NCBI RefSeq assembly: GCF_004101785.1
Contig: NZ_CP035130.1
Span: 930,001-994,000, forward strand
Origin: Gudongella oleilytica
Lineage (GTDB): Bacteria > Bacillota > Clostridia > Tissierellales > Tissierellaceae
DNA: 64,000 nucleotides
Reading direction: 5' to 3'
A program made the position numbers and the translations under genes. Within the stretch, counting starts at the first letter, position 1. The number at the start of each line of letters is the position of its first letter. The notes under the pieces are model-generated. The model did not search any database. It saw nothing but the letters and a program-made list of their open reading frames with translations, and was not told the origin of the DNA. Positions 33,952 through 44,731 of this stretch are shown piece after piece.

Positions 33952-34962
33952 ATGGCAAGAGCAGATTTGCTATGTGAATTGATAAAAAACGGTCTTATTG
34001 GTGATAATGTTAATTTTAGAAAAGCAGCTGAAGCTATTTGCGCTGAAGAACGCGCGAAGCAACATGGTGTTTTAGCAGATAAAATTGAAGAATTATTAAA
34101 AATGTCTAGCCGCCCAACAGCAAAAGAAAGTACTTCGCCTGTCATTATGAAAAATGGGGTGAATGAACAGTCTTTATTTTGGGAGAAAGCTCCTCGCAAA
34201 AGACTGGACAGATTAGTTTTGCCTTCCAATGTGATTGAATTATGTAAAGGTTTAATTGAAGAGCAAACACGTGCAGATTTATTGCGTTCATATGGCGTGG
34301 AACCAAGAAACAAACTTTTATTGATTGGGCCTCCTGGGAACGGAAAAACCTCTTTAGCTGAAGCAATCGCTGAATCGCTGATGTTACCATTCCTTATTGT
34401 TAGGTATGAGGGCATAGTCGGAGCATATCTTGGAGAGACAGCTAGCCGACTTTCCAAGCTTTTTGAATATGTGAAGACCAGAAAATGTGTGCTGTTTTTT
34501 GACGAATTTGAAACACTGGGCAAAGAACGTGGTGATGTTCACGAGACAGGTGAAATTAAAAGGGTTGTCAGTTCGCTGCTGCTTCATATAGACTCACTAC
34601 CAAGTTATGTTGTAGTCATTGGGGCAACAAATCATGAAAATTTGCTAGATAAAGCAGCTTGGCGTAGATTTCAATTGAAATTAGATTTACCTCGACCAAC
34701 TCGTTCAAATTTAGAAAAATGGTTTTCTATGTTTGAAAAGGAAAAGGATTTTGACTTTGGTATTGAGCCTAGTACTTTAGCTAAACGTACGCTAGGCTAT
34801 AGTTATGCTGAAGCAGAAGAACTGGCTTTGGAGATATACCGGCAATATATTTTACAACTACCTAATGCCTCGACAAAAACTATTTCAGAAAAAGTATTAA
34901 AACTTTGGAGCACTCAGCGAAAAAGCATAGATACATGTTCTCAAGAGGAGGCTGATGAATAA
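33952..34962 (+). CDS. ietA: AAA ATPase, IetA-like
   Basis: 336 residues. Walker A GPPGNGKT at 126-133 (K132), Walker B FFDEFE with D184/E185, and a sensor-1 type GATNH. AAA proteins of this size directly linked to a subtilase gene match the two-gene IetAS anti-phage system, first reported as a plasmid stability pair in Agrobacterium. The stop overlaps the start of the protease gene (TAATG). The ATPase probably controls access to or activates the protease upon infection. Name assigned from gene pair and sizes. Confidence 0.82.
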   Translation: MARADLLCELIKNGLIGDNVNFRKAAEAICAEERAKQHGVLADKIEELLKMSSRPTAKESTSPVIMKNGVNEQSLFWEKAPRKRLDRLVLPSNVIELCKGLIEEQTRADLLRSYGVEPRNKLLLIGPPGNGKTSLAEAIAESLMLPFLIVRYEGIVGAYLGETASRLSKLFEYVKTRKCVLFFDEFETLGKERGDVHETGEIKRVVSSLLLHIDSLPSYVVVIGATNHENLLDKAAWRRFQLKLDLPRPTRSNLEKWFSMFEKEKDFDFGIEPSTLAKRTLGYSYAEAEELALEIYRQYILQLPNASTKTISEKVLKLWSTQRKSIDTCSQEEADE

Positions 34963-37526
34963 TGCCGGAAAGACCTTTAATTCTATTCCCAACACCAGAG
35001 CAGGCTGAACGTATTAAAAGAAGAGTGCCTATACGTCCTCCTGTATATCCCTCAATAGCAAGACAATATGACAGGCTTAATCCTTATTTCAGTGTTTTAA
35101 GACAAGCTTTCCAACAAAAGGCTATTGCTATTCAGAATTCACCTGTAGGATTAAATCCGGAATTTGCTCTTGTTTTTGAAGTCGTTGGCTCTGTTGAGAA
35201 TTTTTATACTGCAGTTAAAAGAGTTGAAGGAATGGAGTGGATGTTTGAAGCATCTACAGATGAAATTGAACCGGATAATGATTTTTATAACATAGATGAT
35301 TCTGGCCAGAGAGAAGAAAGTAGTTTATCCGGAAGGGTTTACTGCATAATGTCAAACCAAGAGGCTATGAATCAATTGCTTTCTTTATGGAACAGGTATG
35401 TAGCTGGTGAAACTAGTTTGTTTGAACGTGGATTTGCCGGCTTAAGGGATGTTTTTGTTCATATCAAAACTATTAGACCATGGGGTCCAGAAGACAGAAT
35501 CCATGAAACAAATGTTATGGAATATTGGAAAGAAAGCCTCGAAATACAAGGGGATCAGGAAGTTCCCTTTGAGATTGAATTGTTTTTTAGGGATGATCCT
35601 ACTAAGCGCAGGGTTGCTTATGAAACAGTAAGACGAGCTGTTGTTGAACTTGGGGGAGTCGTACGCAGCCAATGCGAAATTGAATCAATTAACTATCATT
35701 CAATGCTTGTTCTTCTTCCAAGACAGCAAATTCAATTACTCGTAGATACTTATGATCAAATTTCCATTGTTACTATTGATGATATTATGTTTTTTAGACC
35801 CGTTTCACAAGCTGTAGTAAAAGGATATGAGGATAGTTCAGCTTTAGATATAGATTCAGATCGAGTAGATATTCAACCCGATACGAATCCAATAATTGGT
35901 ATTTTTGATGGCATGCCAGTTCAAAATCATAGACTTTTATCGGGAAGGTTGATAGTGGACGACCCGGACAATTATGAAAATAATTACTTAGAAAAATATC
36001 GATGCCATGGAACGGCGATGGCTTCATTGATAATATATGGAGATTTAAGCAGAAATGATCAGGTACATAATCACAAGGTTTATTTTCGACCCGTATTAAA
36101 ACCTGTTTTAGATTTTTGGGGAAATGCAATTGAGCGAGTGCCAACAGATATAATCTTTGTTGATGTTATTCATCGTGCTGTAAGGAGAATATTTGAAGGA
36201 GAGGGAGCAACTCCTGCGGTAGCTCCTACTGTAAAAGTCATTAATATTTCTATCGGAGATCCGGTAAGGCAACTTACAAGTATTATGAGCCCTCTTGCAC
36301 GACTGTTAGATTGGTTAAGTTTTAAATATAAAGTATTATTTATTGTGAGTGCTGGAAACCAGAATACCGGAGGACTTAATATAGGAATTTCTTTTGATGA
36401 ATTTAAGGGGTTAACACAAGAACAACGAAATGAGCGAATCTTTTCACATCTGAAAGATGAGATACGTAATCTTCGCGTTTTATCTCCTGCTGAAAGTATA
36501 AATAGTTTAACTATAGGAGCCTTGTATAAAGATGCATGTCAGGTGATGGAAAACGAAAGGCAGGCAGCAGCTGTAAGCGATGGATTACCAAGCCCGGTAT
36601 CTTCGTTTGGATTAGGCTATAATCGTGCCATAACCCCTGATTTGTACTACTATGGGGGTAGAAAGTTTTTAATACGCTCAATAGATGGTGGACTTAGATG
36701 GCCTATAAGTGGCAGGGAGCCAGGATGTAAAATTGCAGCACCATATGGAGATGGTGCAGAATCAGGACAAGCCTTTTCATTTGGGACGAGTGATGCTGCT
36801 GCTCAGATTACTCATGAAGCTGGTAAGTGTTACGATGTCCTCAATGAAATATTCTTTAATGAAACAGGCAATTCGATTCCGAATAATTATACCGCAATAT
36901 TATTAAAAGGTATGTTAACTCATGGAGCATCATGGGATACTTGTGCAGATGAATTATCGAAGCTGACACAGTTGCCTCCTAATAGACTTCATCGTTGGTT
37001 GGGAAATGGAGTTCCAGATATTTCTCGTGTGATGGAGTGCACCAATAGGAGAATTACTCTGATTGGTTTAGGGGGTTTGAAGCCAGATGAGGCGCATGTA
37101 TATACTCTGCCGTTACCGTTTGACTTTTCAGCACAACTTGTAAAAAGAAGGTTAACAGTAACATTAGCATATTTTTCACCTATATCCCCAGCCAAACAGA
37201 GATATCGTACAGCACAAATTTGGTTTGAGATTGAGCAGCCACATGAACTGTTTTCCACCCGTCAGAATACAGATTGGAACAGTGTTCGCAGAGGAACATT
37301 ACAACATGAGATTTTTTCTGGAGAAAATGCAGTTGTATGGGATATTGAAGATAGCATAAAGATTAAAGTCAATTGTAAAAAAGATGCTGAAAATCGCAAA
37401 GAAACAGTGGCATACGGTTTGTTTGTAACCTTTGAAGTAGCAGAAGGTCTGGATGTAGATGTTTATACAAGTGTCGTTAATAAAATACGGCAAGCGGTTC
37501 CTATCACTACACTTGGCCGAGCATAG
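34962..37526 (+). CDS. ietS: Subtilisin-like serine protease, IetS-like
   Basis: 854-residue S8 protease with complete catalytic triad: D316 (IFDGMP), H349 (CHGTAMA), S610 (FGTSDAA), and oxyanion N466 (SAGNQN). About 300 residues precede the protease domain and about 200 follow it. No signal peptide is seen, so it works inside the cell. It is translationally coupled to the AAA ATPase gene. In IetAS both genes are needed for defence; the substrate of the protease is not known to me. Confidence 0.85.
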   Translation: MPERPLILFPTPEQAERIKRRVPIRPPVYPSIARQYDRLNPYFSVLRQAFQQKAIAIQNSPVGLNPEFALVFEVVGSVENFYTAVKRVEGMEWMFEASTDEIEPDNDFYNIDDSGQREESSLSGRVYCIMSNQEAMNQLLSLWNRYVAGETSLFERGFAGLRDVFVHIKTIRPWGPEDRIHETNVMEYWKESLEIQGDQEVPFEIELFFRDDPTKRRVAYETVRRAVVELGGVVRSQCEIESINYHSMLVLLPRQQIQLLVDTYDQISIVTIDDIMFFRPVSQAVVKGYEDSSALDIDSDRVDIQPDTNPIIGIFDGMPVQNHRLLSGRLIVDDPDNYENNYLEKYRCHGTAMASLIIYGDLSRNDQVHNHKVYFRPVLKPVLDFWGNAIERVPTDIIFVDVIHRAVRRIFEGEGATPAVAPTVKVINISIGDPVRQLTSIMSPLARLLDWLSFKYKVLFIVSAGNQNTGGLNIGISFDEFKGLTQEQRNERIFSHLKDEIRNLRVLSPAESINSLTIGALYKDACQVMENERQAAAVSDGLPSPVSSFGLGYNRAITPDLYYYGGRKFLIRSIDGGLRWPISGREPGCKIAAPYGDGAESGQAFSFGTSDAAAQITHEAGKCYDVLNEIFFNETGNSIPNNYTAILLKGMLTHGASWDTCADELSKLTQLPPNRLHRWLGNGVPDISRVMECTNRRITLIGLGGLKPDEAHVYTLPLPFDFSAQLVKRRLTVTLAYFSPISPAKQRYRTAQIWFEIEQPHELFSTRQNTDWNSVRRGTLQHEIFSGENAVVWDIEDSIKIKVNCKKDAENRKETVAYGLFVTFEVAEGLDVDVYTSVVNKIRQAVPITTLGRA

Positions 37527-37763
37527 AAATTTGGAAGAAACCAAGTGTATTTGCTTATACACATTTAATCTTTTTGGGGATGTATGTTTTATGTATAGAC
37601 ATAAAGACGAATGTTCTGTTGAAGTGATTTGCTACGAGCAAGTTCATGTTCAAATTTAAAACTAAACTGAGAATTATTATTACTAAGAATTCGTTAATAA
37701 TTAGGAGAAGAATCCTTATTATCTATGTTTGAAGAGTATAGTTATTGAGGCAGGAGGAATACA

Positions 37764-40700
37764 ATGTCCGAAATAGGTAAACGAGGTAGTTCTCGACGAA
37801 AAGGTGATGAATACCAAGACCTTACTGCTCTGCGGCTGGCCTTGGAAGCATATATTGACCGTAAACCCTTCGAAATGTTTTTGGAGTACGAAAAATCTGG
37901 CAACCTTGATGACATCGTACTTTTCCAGGGATCCGATATCTTTGCCCATCAAGTGAAGTATGCTGTTAACTCGCTCGAAAACTACGAAATGGTTGACTTC
38001 CTTAATCCAGACAGTCCAGTCAGCATTAAGAAATTTGCTACGAGCTGGCAATTTTTAAAACAGCGGTTCCCTGATCGCAGGCTTACTGTATGTTTATGCT
38101 CAAACAGGGGTTTGGATAGCGCTCTCTTTGATCTTGTGAATCCGGAAGGGACATTTAAACGTGAGGTTATCGAAAACCGCAAACGTGGCGATGCTAAAAA
38201 ACTACGATTGGACCTGGCCTCGGCCTCAGGCCTTGATACAGACTCATTCAAAGCATTTTTGACAGATTTCTGGTTTGTACTCCGACAGCCGACTCTATCG
38301 GAGCTGGAGCAATATATCCGAACGGTTCTTCTTGACAAGGAATTGGGCTTATCGGATAATACTATTTTTTTAGATCTTAAGGATGCCATTAAAAACAATG
38401 CAATTTTCTCGCGTGAAGCAATTACTTCCCAATCTATTGACAGTCTATTAGAGCGAGTCCAGAGCAAGTTGCTTATTCCTCAGGTATTTCCTGTAAACCA
38501 AGACCACTTCGTAGAACAGAAGTCTCTTTCAGAGCAACTTGACAAGGTGTTGCCACACATTAACGGTGGATATTTGATTGTTACCGGACTTCCTGGCAGC
38601 GGGAAATCTACATCGCTGACTATGTACTTCGATGCGCTTAGCACTTCTATGTATGAAGTGTTCAGATACTACTGTTTCGTCGGAGTCAATGATAACGCCC
38701 AAAGAATGCGTGTCCAGGCTGAAAGCCTCCGTGCCAACCTTCTGAGTGAGTTCCACCGGAGATACCCGGATGTCCTCAAAAGACGTTTTGATTATAGCGA
38801 ACGTAACTTCTTCGAATGCCTGGTAACACTGGCCAAGTTCTTTGTAGATCATGGCCGCCGATTCGTTATTCTCCTTGATGGATTGGATCACGCTGAACGA
38901 CTTGAACCGGAAATAAGAGAAACGGTGATATCGGCTTTGCCCTCGGATGTTCCTGAGGGGGTTACCATAGTTGTTGGTACACAAGAATTACATAAGTGGC
39001 CATACTTTCTTAAGCGAGCGAGAGAATGCCCGGACAGTCACATCAAGATGCCGCTATTTTCGGAAACCGAGACGCGCGAGTATCTGGAAAATAAACGGGG
39101 CATTTCAGGCCTGACACATGCTGACATTGTAGAGATTCACAAGAGGAGTGAAGGCCTACCCCTATATTTGCGGTATGCGGCTGAAATCCTCATCTCAAGC
39201 GAGTCGTTAGCGGAGGCCATTGCTTCTCTAACTCCGGCCTCAGGTGGGGATATTCGCAATTACTATGGGCTTCTCTGGGACGAGTTTGAGCGAGTTGGTA
39301 TGGGGGAGGCAAAACACCTGTGTGCAGCTATGGCTTGTATGCGCTTTAGCGTGCATAGGGATGAACTCTATAAGATTGCGGCACTTAATCGGCCAGCTTT
39401 TGAAGATGCTTACAAATGCATCTCCCACTTGCTGCGCGATTTTGACTGTAGATTGACTGTTTTTCACAACAGCTTCCGTGAGTTCGTGATTAGTCAGGTG
39501 TCTGACGACTGGATTAAGGAGATAAGAAGTAACATCTGTACCTTCCTAAAAGATAACAAGGATTCTCCTCGCTGGTTTGGCCACGTTTTTAAATACTGCT
39601 ATGACGCTGAAGATTACGCATATGTTCTTGATGAAGTTAACGAAGAATTCGTGGATCGCGCATTGCTGCATTGCCGGCCAGCCGCGGAAATTCTGGATGC
39701 GATACACTGGGCCATAGAAGCAGCATTCAATCGGCAAGATATAGTTCAACTTAGTCGTCTCGGAGCACTGAAGTTTAGAACTGGTGACCGCCTTGAGAAC
39801 AACCTCAATCGAGCCTTACTTGCAGATGCTCTTCTCGCTCTGGGCAGGGAACAAGACGTAATCGCCTTTGCCTATTCGCTAGAGGCGGATCACTGGCTTG
39901 TGGACAGTCGCACCTCACTTGCGGTTATGTATAGGCTGGCCGAATCAGGGAAATTGGAGCTTGGGCGGCGGCTTTTTGATGTTTTCACAAACGAGTTCAG
40001 AGGCATTCATTCTGACAATGCAGAAGAAGTAAGGTCGCAGGTTGTAGGTATAGCACGATGCTTAGGCATTTATAGGGAGAATCAGGTACGTCCGCTGCGA
40101 TGGCTTGCGCAATTCAACTTCTCCCCCGGGATTCTGGAACAACAGGACTTATATGCCCCGGGCTACAGCCCTCACTTGGATGCCTATATTGATACGCTTG
40201 TTAAATTCGGATTTTCAGACAAGTGGAAGCGGCTCAAGCGTGTGAAAAGAATATTTCCAAGCAGATTGGTGCGGTATCTGATAATCCGTGCTCTTGCTCG
40301 CTACAACCTAATCGATGACCTGCGGACTGACGTGTCTGAGTACTGGGAACAGGAGCAGCCTTCTGGCAATGTCGAGCTTGCTTTCTACGCTGCCAAGGCA
40401 GGTATGCCGGCTTCCGAGGTGACTGCCATTGCTGGCACTATTGAAGCCCCAAAGGCGGCAGTACCTGCTTACGTTTCCCCGAGCAACCCGATGCTTAGGC
40501 AGTATGTATACACTTTCATTGTTGTTGCTTATGAGGGTAACGAGGAAGCCTATGCAAACCTCTTCGCTACGGTCGGCATAGCTCGAACACTTTGGAACGC
40601 GGCTCTTAGACATTTGCTTGTAGCCAGTCACTGTATCGGGCAGTCGTTGCGAGGTACTGATCATGATTGGTATGAAGAAGCGCGGCAGAGTATCAACATA

Positions 40701-43700
40701 CTTGTCCAGGCTGAACAAGGAGAAGGCGAAAGAATTTTCGAGTCGATTGAGCTAATTAGAGAAGTACTGCAGTTGTCTATCGGCCTTCTTACTGAGCAGG
40801 TACAGAAGTATTTTCCAGAGCGTCTGAGTGAATGGGTCATGGGCTTGGATTCCCTTCGTGACTCTATACTATGGAACACACATTTCGGAATAGGGGAATC
40901 CCGTCAAGATTATGGTTTTGAGCTTCGGATTTGGGAAACCCTTGCGAGAATTCCGCAAGTGGGCACCAGGCTCGCTCCAATTTTGAGAAGTTGTGCCGAA
41001 ACCTATGAGAAGTCAACCTTGCTTAAAGGTGGTTCCCGTTCGGATCATTTCATTTGGCTTTCAGCGATTATGGCTAAGTGTGGTATGCGTGATGATGCCG
41101 AAAAGTGGCTCCGCTATGGCATACGCTCATCGCAAATATATGGGTATCACAAGGATGTCACCCTTTTACACTTGATCGACATCCTTAATCTCGTCAATCA
41201 GCGTCAGCCTAAATTGGCACTTGAACGGTGTGCTCGCGTGCTGTCAATGGTGGACTGGATGCCACATCTTACGGATGGCAGGGAGACCAAGTGGTTTCCC
41301 CAGAAAGCTTTCGCGGCCGTTTTAAAAGTTAATCGGCAGGCCGCGTTTGATTTGCTAACTCATTTCTCACGGTCTATAGCAAGATGGAAGATGCAGGATT
41401 GCCTTGAGGAATACATTCTTAGTATGGAAGAGGGCGACCCCGAGTACCTCTGGTGTCTCACGGAGCTCTTTGCCAATCACTTTAGCGAAGATGGTAGGCA
41501 TTGTAATCAAATTATGGAAACCAGGCAGCACATCATCGATTTGGTGCACGAATCCTGTTCAGTAGAAATTTACAATGAATTCGAAAACCGCTTCCGACGT
41601 TTCATACTAACGGAGATCACACCTAGGCACTGGCCCGAAGACCTGAAGAAAGAGCTCGGCATCCCTGGTAGCACTAATGTTAAGAACGACAATGCTGACT
41701 CATGGGCTAAGCCACCATCAGAGTTCAAACTGGATGGTGAAAGCATAACCATTGAAGGCATAGCTGAGAAATGCCGGGTATCATTTGCTGAGTTTCTGAA
41801 GACGATTGACAAGCTGAAGAACCAGAATGAGCATTTTTACGAACGGGATCTAGTAAATACCTCTTTAAGACATCACATAACGACTGCCAAGACATTAGAA
41901 GACCTCATATCGATCAAGGAATATGCTGAGCCTGAAGGTCGCTGGCAGGATGCAACTGTAATTGAACAATTAGCTGAACGTTTTGTGGAATTCGGAGATC
42001 ATGTTAACGCCATATCGTGCTTCGGGATAGCATACGCTTGCTATGGAAGCTGGTCCCGTTGGCGAGATAACAGAAAATATCTGGCGGCAGCAGCGGCAAG
42101 GGACAGACAAACTGCGAAGAAGTTTGTCCTAAAGGAATGCTATGAATCAACATGCGGTTCCGGTGGTGGCTATGATACACCGCCTATTGCGGCTTCTGGA
42201 CTGGATGTGCTGGATGAACCTCAAATGCTTGAGGATGTATTCAATGACTTCCTGACGCATTGTGAAAGCATGTTTGCGCAATTGCCTAAGAATGATAACT
42301 ATGCATGGCTGAAAGAGTACAAGGAACCGTCCGCCGATGCCAACCAGCTCATTCTTAATTTTGTTGTGGACGAGTTGTCGACTTCTGAGATTGATCACGG
42401 CGAGAGATTGATCAAGGCAGTGACGAAGTTGGCGATTGCCAGACCCGATGAGGCAATACCTGTGCTTATTACCAGGATGGTATCAGCTTCCGGAAGGATT
42501 CTGCGTCGTTTGCTGACGGTATTTTACTGTCTTGCTACCCATTGTCCCCAGCTCTTGGTGCCGCACCAGCAGGTGTTCGCCCAAATTCTTGAGAGGGAGG
42601 ACTTTTTCTGCCGTCAAACAGTTCTGCGTATTCTTCGCCGTGTGGACGAAGCTTCTCCTCTTGAAGCTTCCGTTAACAGTTCTGTCCAGCGTATAGATAA
42701 GAATTACTCAGATGCCATATATTATTCGTCGTATATACTTCCGTCTTGTTCTACTCCTGAATTCAAGCATTTTCTAAAACGAAACACCCTGTTTGATTTT
42801 TCCAAGCAGGTAGAGTTGATGGAGAAAATTCTTCAAGTACCTCCGGGGAATCTTGTGGCTGCCATTGAAGAACGACTGATTGCCCAAAAATGGTCGATAG
42901 ATGATGAGAGAGACCGTGTAAAAGATGACTGGTACGGCCATGTACATCCGCAGGGCTGGCCTGTTGTCTGGATTACAACCGAATTTCAGGAACTTGTTAC
43001 AGAGACTCTTTGGGGCATACTGGACGAAGTGGCTATAAAGCTGAAGATGAGCAAAGAACAGATTAACTGGCTCTGGCAGACAATCCAGCCTGCCGATCCG
43101 GAATATGTTTTCCGTGGTTTAATGCCGCGCCCTCTAGACATCGAGCCACTTAATGTCCATGACAAAGAGGCCTGGTTCAGCGAGCTGGACGCGTTCAAAT
43201 CTCTGGAAATTGGAGATACAAGAATCCAGGGTGATGATGGAGAATGGATAACAATATTTGAGAAGCGGAGAATGGCTCAGGAAGAAACGTACAATGTTCC
43301 ATATAGACAAGAGATCTCCCTGCAAGGATTTCTGATCCCTCGACAGGTGTACGGTGGATCCTATAGGTTAGATGAACTTGAATTATGGACCGAGAGAATC
43401 CTCCCAAATTCCTCAATGTCTGTCACAATTAAACAGACTCAGATAGAACTATCTGGTAGAGGACACAGAGTCTTGGAAAAGTCAGACGAATGTATCCCCA
43501 TTATCGCCGAGCACGAGAATCCTTTAACTTTTTTGGGGTACTTAAATGTGTGTACTCTGACCTCTTTCATCATAAAGGAATTCAATCTGTCGTTTGAAGG
43601 GTTGAATCTTCTCAGAAATGGCGAAGTTGTTGCCAAGTATGAGGCATGGCAGGAAGGCTACCAGGATGAGTGTTACACACGGGAGAAATTGTCACTTGGC

Positions 43701-43868
43701 TTTAGACTTCGGGTGCGCCAAGACTTCTTAACCGAGATTTGTCGTTGTTATCGCAAATTACTGTGTATTTGTATTGATGAAAAACGGGAGTATTACGAGT
43801 CTATTTACCGTCCAGAACCTAATGATAGTCGATATTCAAGACGATATGTATTGTATTATTTGAGCTAA
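37764..43868 (+). CDS. Avs-like protein: Cap4-type nuclease plus STAND NTPase
   Basis: 2034 residues. The N-terminal 200 residues look like a Cap4/DUF4297 dsDNA nuclease: E16, the DD pair at 49-50 and Q63-V-K65 fit a PD-(D/E)XK active site. An NTPase core follows with Walker A GLPGSGKS at 275-282 (K281) and Walker B VILLDGLDH (D372, D375). The remaining 1500 residues are helical and repeat-like. Order and size agree with Avs-type (antiviral STAND) proteins, in which the long C-terminus recognises a phage protein and tetramerisation activates the nuclease. Start ATG 37764 behind CAGGAGGA, 237 bp after ietS. The exact Avs class cannot be told by eye. Confidence 0.78.
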   Translation: MSEIGKRGSSRRKGDEYQDLTALRLALEAYIDRKPFEMFLEYEKSGNLDDIVLFQGSDIFAHQVKYAVNSLENYEMVDFLNPDSPVSIKKFATSWQFLKQRFPDRRLTVCLCSNRGLDSALFDLVNPEGTFKREVIENRKRGDAKKLRLDLASASGLDTDSFKAFLTDFWFVLRQPTLSELEQYIRTVLLDKELGLSDNTIFLDLKDAIKNNAIFSREAITSQSIDSLLERVQSKLLIPQVFPVNQDHFVEQKSLSEQLDKVLPHINGGYLIVTGLPGSGKSTSLTMYFDALSTSMYEVFRYYCFVGVNDNAQRMRVQAESLRANLLSEFHRRYPDVLKRRFDYSERNFFECLVTLAKFFVDHGRRFVILLDGLDHAERLEPEIRETVISALPSDVPEGVTIVVGTQELHKWPYFLKRARECPDSHIKMPLFSETETREYLENKRGISGLTHADIVEIHKRSEGLPLYLRYAAEILISSESLAEAIASLTPASGGDIRNYYGLLWDEFERVGMGEAKHLCAAMACMRFSVHRDELYKIAALNRPAFEDAYKCISHLLRDFDCRLTVFHNSFREFVISQVSDDWIKEIRSNICTFLKDNKDSPRWFGHVFKYCYDAEDYAYVLDEVNEEFVDRALLHCRPAAEILDAIHWAIEAAFNRQDIVQLSRLGALKFRTGDRLENNLNRALLADALLALGREQDVIAFAYSLEADHWLVDSRTSLAVMYRLAESGKLELGRRLFDVFTNEFRGIHSDNAEEVRSQVVGIARCLGIYRENQVRPLRWLAQFNFSPGILEQQDLYAPGYSPHLDAYIDTLVKFGFSDKWKRLKRVKRIFPSRLVRYLIIRALARYNLIDDLRTDVSEYWEQEQPSGNVELAFYAAKAGMPASEVTAIAGTIEAPKAAVPAYVSPSNPMLRQYVYTFIVVAYEGNEEAYANLFATVGIARTLWNAALRHLLVASHCIGQSLRGTDHDWYEEARQSINILVQAEQGEGERIFESIELIREVLQLSIGLLTEQVQKYFPERLSEWVMGLDSLRDSILWNTHFGIGESRQDYGFELRIWETLARIPQVGTRLAPILRSCAETYEKSTLLKGGSRSDHFIWLSAIMAKCGMRDDAEKWLRYGIRSSQIYGYHKDVTLLHLIDILNLVNQRQPKLALERCARVLSMVDWMPHLTDGRETKWFPQKAFAAVLKVNRQAAFDLLTHFSRSIARWKMQDCLEEYILSMEEGDPEYLWCLTELFANHFSEDGRHCNQIMETRQHIIDLVHESCSVEIYNEFENRFRRFILTEITPRHWPEDLKKELGIPGSTNVKNDNADSWAKPPSEFKLDGESITIEGIAEKCRVSFAEFLKTIDKLKNQNEHFYERDLVNTSLRHHITTAKTLEDLISIKEYAEPEGRWQDATVIEQLAERFVEFGDHVNAISCFGIAYACYGSWSRWRDNRKYLAAAAARDRQTAKKFVLKECYESTCGSGGGYDTPPIAASGLDVLDEPQMLEDVFNDFLTHCESMFAQLPKNDNYAWLKEYKEPSADANQLILNFVVDELSTSEIDHGERLIKAVTKLAIARPDEAIPVLITRMVSASGRILRRLLTVFYCLATHCPQLLVPHQQVFAQILEREDFFCRQTVLRILRRVDEASPLEASVNSSVQRIDKNYSDAIYYSSYILPSCSTPEFKHFLKRNTLFDFSKQVELMEKILQVPPGNLVAAIEERLIAQKWSIDDERDRVKDDWYGHVHPQGWPVVWITTEFQELVTETLWGILDEVAIKLKMSKEQINWLWQTIQPADPEYVFRGLMPRPLDIEPLNVHDKEAWFSELDAFKSLEIGDTRIQGDDGEWITIFEKRRMAQEETYNVPYRQEISLQGFLIPRQVYGGSYRLDELELWTERILPNSSMSVTIKQTQIELSGRGHRVLEKSDECIPIIAEHENPLTFLGYLNVCTLTSFIIKEFNLSFEGLNLLRNGEVVAKYEAWQEGYQDECYTREKLSLGFRLRVRQDFLTEICRCYRKLLCICIDEKREYYESIYRPEPNDSRYSRRYVLYYLS

Positions 43869-44070
43869 GTGCCATGATACCAGCAGTAACAAGTACCCAA
43901 TTTACCATCTATAGTTTTTAAAAAAGCGGAATTCTTACAGAGAGCCGAGATGTGTTGGTATCTCATAGTTGTTTCGATGATAAGTTGGGATGACTGTAAG
44001 TTATTTTTTGGAGACACTTACCATCTTTTTTGGTGTATTTTACTGAGCAATTTATCTATTCCATACCATC

Positions 44071-44299
44071 AACACACGTTGAGACGGTCGTATTGATGTC
44101 AAGGATTGAGAAGTGAGTATGTGGAAAGGGCTTGAAATAAGGGCTTTCCGGAGTTTGAACGGTAAAATTGGATAAGCAATAATCGTGAAAATATCTTTTC
44201 ATGGAAACAAGTCAAAAGGCATGATTTTGAACGTGACAGAGCGATTTAGATAACATGGGTTTGTGTGTGGTCGATTTAGATGTTTTGTAAAAAACGGAG
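44071..44299 (+). repeat. Dispersed repeat of about 230 bp, copy 1
   Basis: Starts at AACACACGTTGAG and matches 59284-59513 in the same orientation with roughly 80 percent identity; the stretch TGATTTTGAACGTGACAGAG is identical. No reading frame is shared. The surrounding gap 43869-44378 shows nothing else. Confidence 0.85.
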
Positions 44300-44378
44300 G
44301 CTATATGAGCTGTTTGAATGTAATACAGGTTTACTATAAATAGTTAAGGAACTGTTTTTATCGGGGGTGAAAGTGTAG

Positions 44379-44501
44379 ATGAATATTGAAAACTATATTG
44401 AATCTCAGTATAGGGAACTTATTAAAAGTGGACAAATAAATCCGGAATTTGCTGATTTGTATGCAGTAATTGATCATCAAAGATTAAGAGACGATTTTTA
44501 A
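44379..44501 (+). CDS. Small hypothetical protein
   Basis: A 40-codon frame behind GGGGGTGA. The product is helical and acidic. No known family; it may be a remnant. The gap after it (44502-44731) holds only the BlaI promoter. Confidence 0.4.
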   Translation: MNIENYIESQYRELIKSGQINPEFADLYAVIDHQRLRDDF

Positions 44502-44661
44502 AGAGAGTTTCACAGTTTAATTTAAGCAGGGTGTTGAGTTTGATGTATATGCATGAAATTGGTAGATACCGTCAAGTAGGAGATGAATTCTCTTAGTTGG
44601 TGATTTTGGTATCCTTTATTAAACAATTAAATAGTTCTTTATATATTTTCATGAATACTTA

Positions 44662-44718
44662 TTGACAATTTGGTCTATTAGGCATAGACTTATAACACAA
44701 AGTCGATATTGTATAGAC
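44662..44718 (+). promoter_or_regulatory. Promoter and operators of the BlaI/M56 operon
   Basis: TTGACA at 44662-44667 and TAGACT at 44685-44690 (17-bp spacing). Two inverted repeats, GTCTAT-N5-ATAGAC (44673-44689) and GTCGATATTGTATAGAC (44702-44718), cover the -10 and the transcript start and look like BlaI/MecI-type operators. Confidence 0.7.
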
Positions 44719-44731
44719 CAAGGAGGTTATC

